DNA of 5,360 nt from JBOGWP01 sp050693875 (GTDB taxonomy: Bacteria; Actinomycetota; CADDZG01; JAHWKV01; JBOGWP01), in contig JBOGWP010000152.1 in NCBI GenBank assembly GCA_050693875.1, positions 1 to 5,360 of the forward strand. Reading direction: 5' to 3'. The notes below the pieces were generated by a model. It was not told where the DNA came from. It was given only the letters and a program-made list of their open reading frames with translations, and made no database searches. Positions 5,292-5,360 of this stretch are shown piece by piece. The number at the start of each line of letters is the position of its first letter. Within the stretch, counting starts at the first letter, position 1. A program made the position numbers and the translations under genes.

Positions 5292-5360
5292 GCACGGCGT
5301 ACTCCTCGGAGCGGATCTCCACCTCGTAGGCGGCGTCGGGCGCGAAGAGCACCCAGTCGC
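5224..5360 (-). CDS. GroES/Cpn10-like co-chaperonin, C-terminal part (5' end outside window)
   Basis: On the - strand a frame enters from the right edge (first full codon at 5358-5356) and gives 44 residues before TAG at 5226-5224. It reads DWVLFAPDAAYEVEIRSEEY, then AVLRERDVHAVASERGDAST, then GFYL. The order D-x-V-L-F ... EVEI ... EEY-x-VLRE-x-D-V-x-AV is the C-terminal beta-barrel strand pattern of GroES, which normally ends soon after the last AV. Here about 13 residues follow (SERGDASTGFYL region), suggesting a paralogue and not the housekeeping groES. Most of the protein, including the mobile loop that contacts GroEL, is outside the window. The gene converges on the lasso operon, and its 3' end overlaps the exporter's 3' end by 68 nt. 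There is no sign that it takes part in lasso biosynthesis; it probably marks the cluster's right border. The family call rests on motif similarity only. Confidence 0.7.
   Translation of the reverse strand, partial: DWVLFAPDAAYEVEIRSEEYAVLRERDVHAVASERGDASTGFYL

Noticed and set aside
1..5360. CRISPR arrays, insertion sequences, tRNA or rRNA genes
   Set aside because: No regularly spaced repeats, transposase-like frames, terminal inverted repeats or RNA gene signatures were seen on either strand.

Overview
The window carries an essentially complete class II lasso peptide biosynthetic gene cluster on the + strand, in the order A-C-B1-B2-D. It holds a 37-residue precursor (532-645), an asparagine-synthetase-like lasso cyclase (803-2662), a PqqD-like RiPP recognition element (2643-2900), a transglutaminase-like leader peptidase (2908-3342) and a fused TMD-NBD ABC exporter (3339-5291). 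The flanks belong to other genes: the C-terminal end of a Pro/Ala/Thr-rich, probably exported protein on the + strand (2-331), and the C-terminal end of a GroES/Cpn10-like co-chaperonin on the - strand (5224-5358 and beyond).

The DNA is strongly GC-rich, GTG starts are used, and leader recognition and proteolysis are split over two small proteins (B1 and B2). The precursor leader has the Y-x2-P-x-L-x3-G-x-F-x2-T pattern. All of this fits the actinobacterial type of lasso cluster. The closing GroES-like tail, with its extension past the usual Cpn10 end, also suits an actinobacterium, but I cannot place the genus.

Layout: 2-331 tail of an upstream gene; 332-531 a 200-base gap with an AT-richer patch (about 370-435), then a 10-bp stem-loop (470-495) and a near-perfect Shine-Dalgarno; 532-645 precursor; 646-802 a spacer holding a large GC-rich stem-loop (718-764); 803-5291 four tightly packed genes with a 20-nt overlap (C/B1), a 7-nt gap (B1/B2) and a 4-nt ATGA overlap (B2/D), which implies one translationally coupled operon; 5224 onward the converging GroES-like gene, whose end overlaps the exporter's tail by 68 nt.

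Inferred pathway: B1 binds the leader through the conserved Tyr/Pro motif and presents the precursor to B2. B2 cuts after Gly20, one residue past the conserved Thr19. The cyclase adenylates the Glu8 side chain of the 17-residue core LGLKRGPEKLLPLRFSF and closes a Leu1-Glu8 macrolactam around the threaded tail. The D protein exports the product and may give self-protection. The predicted product is cationic and hydrophobic, and I do not recognise it as a described lasso peptide. No tailoring enzyme or dedicated regulator is visible in the window.
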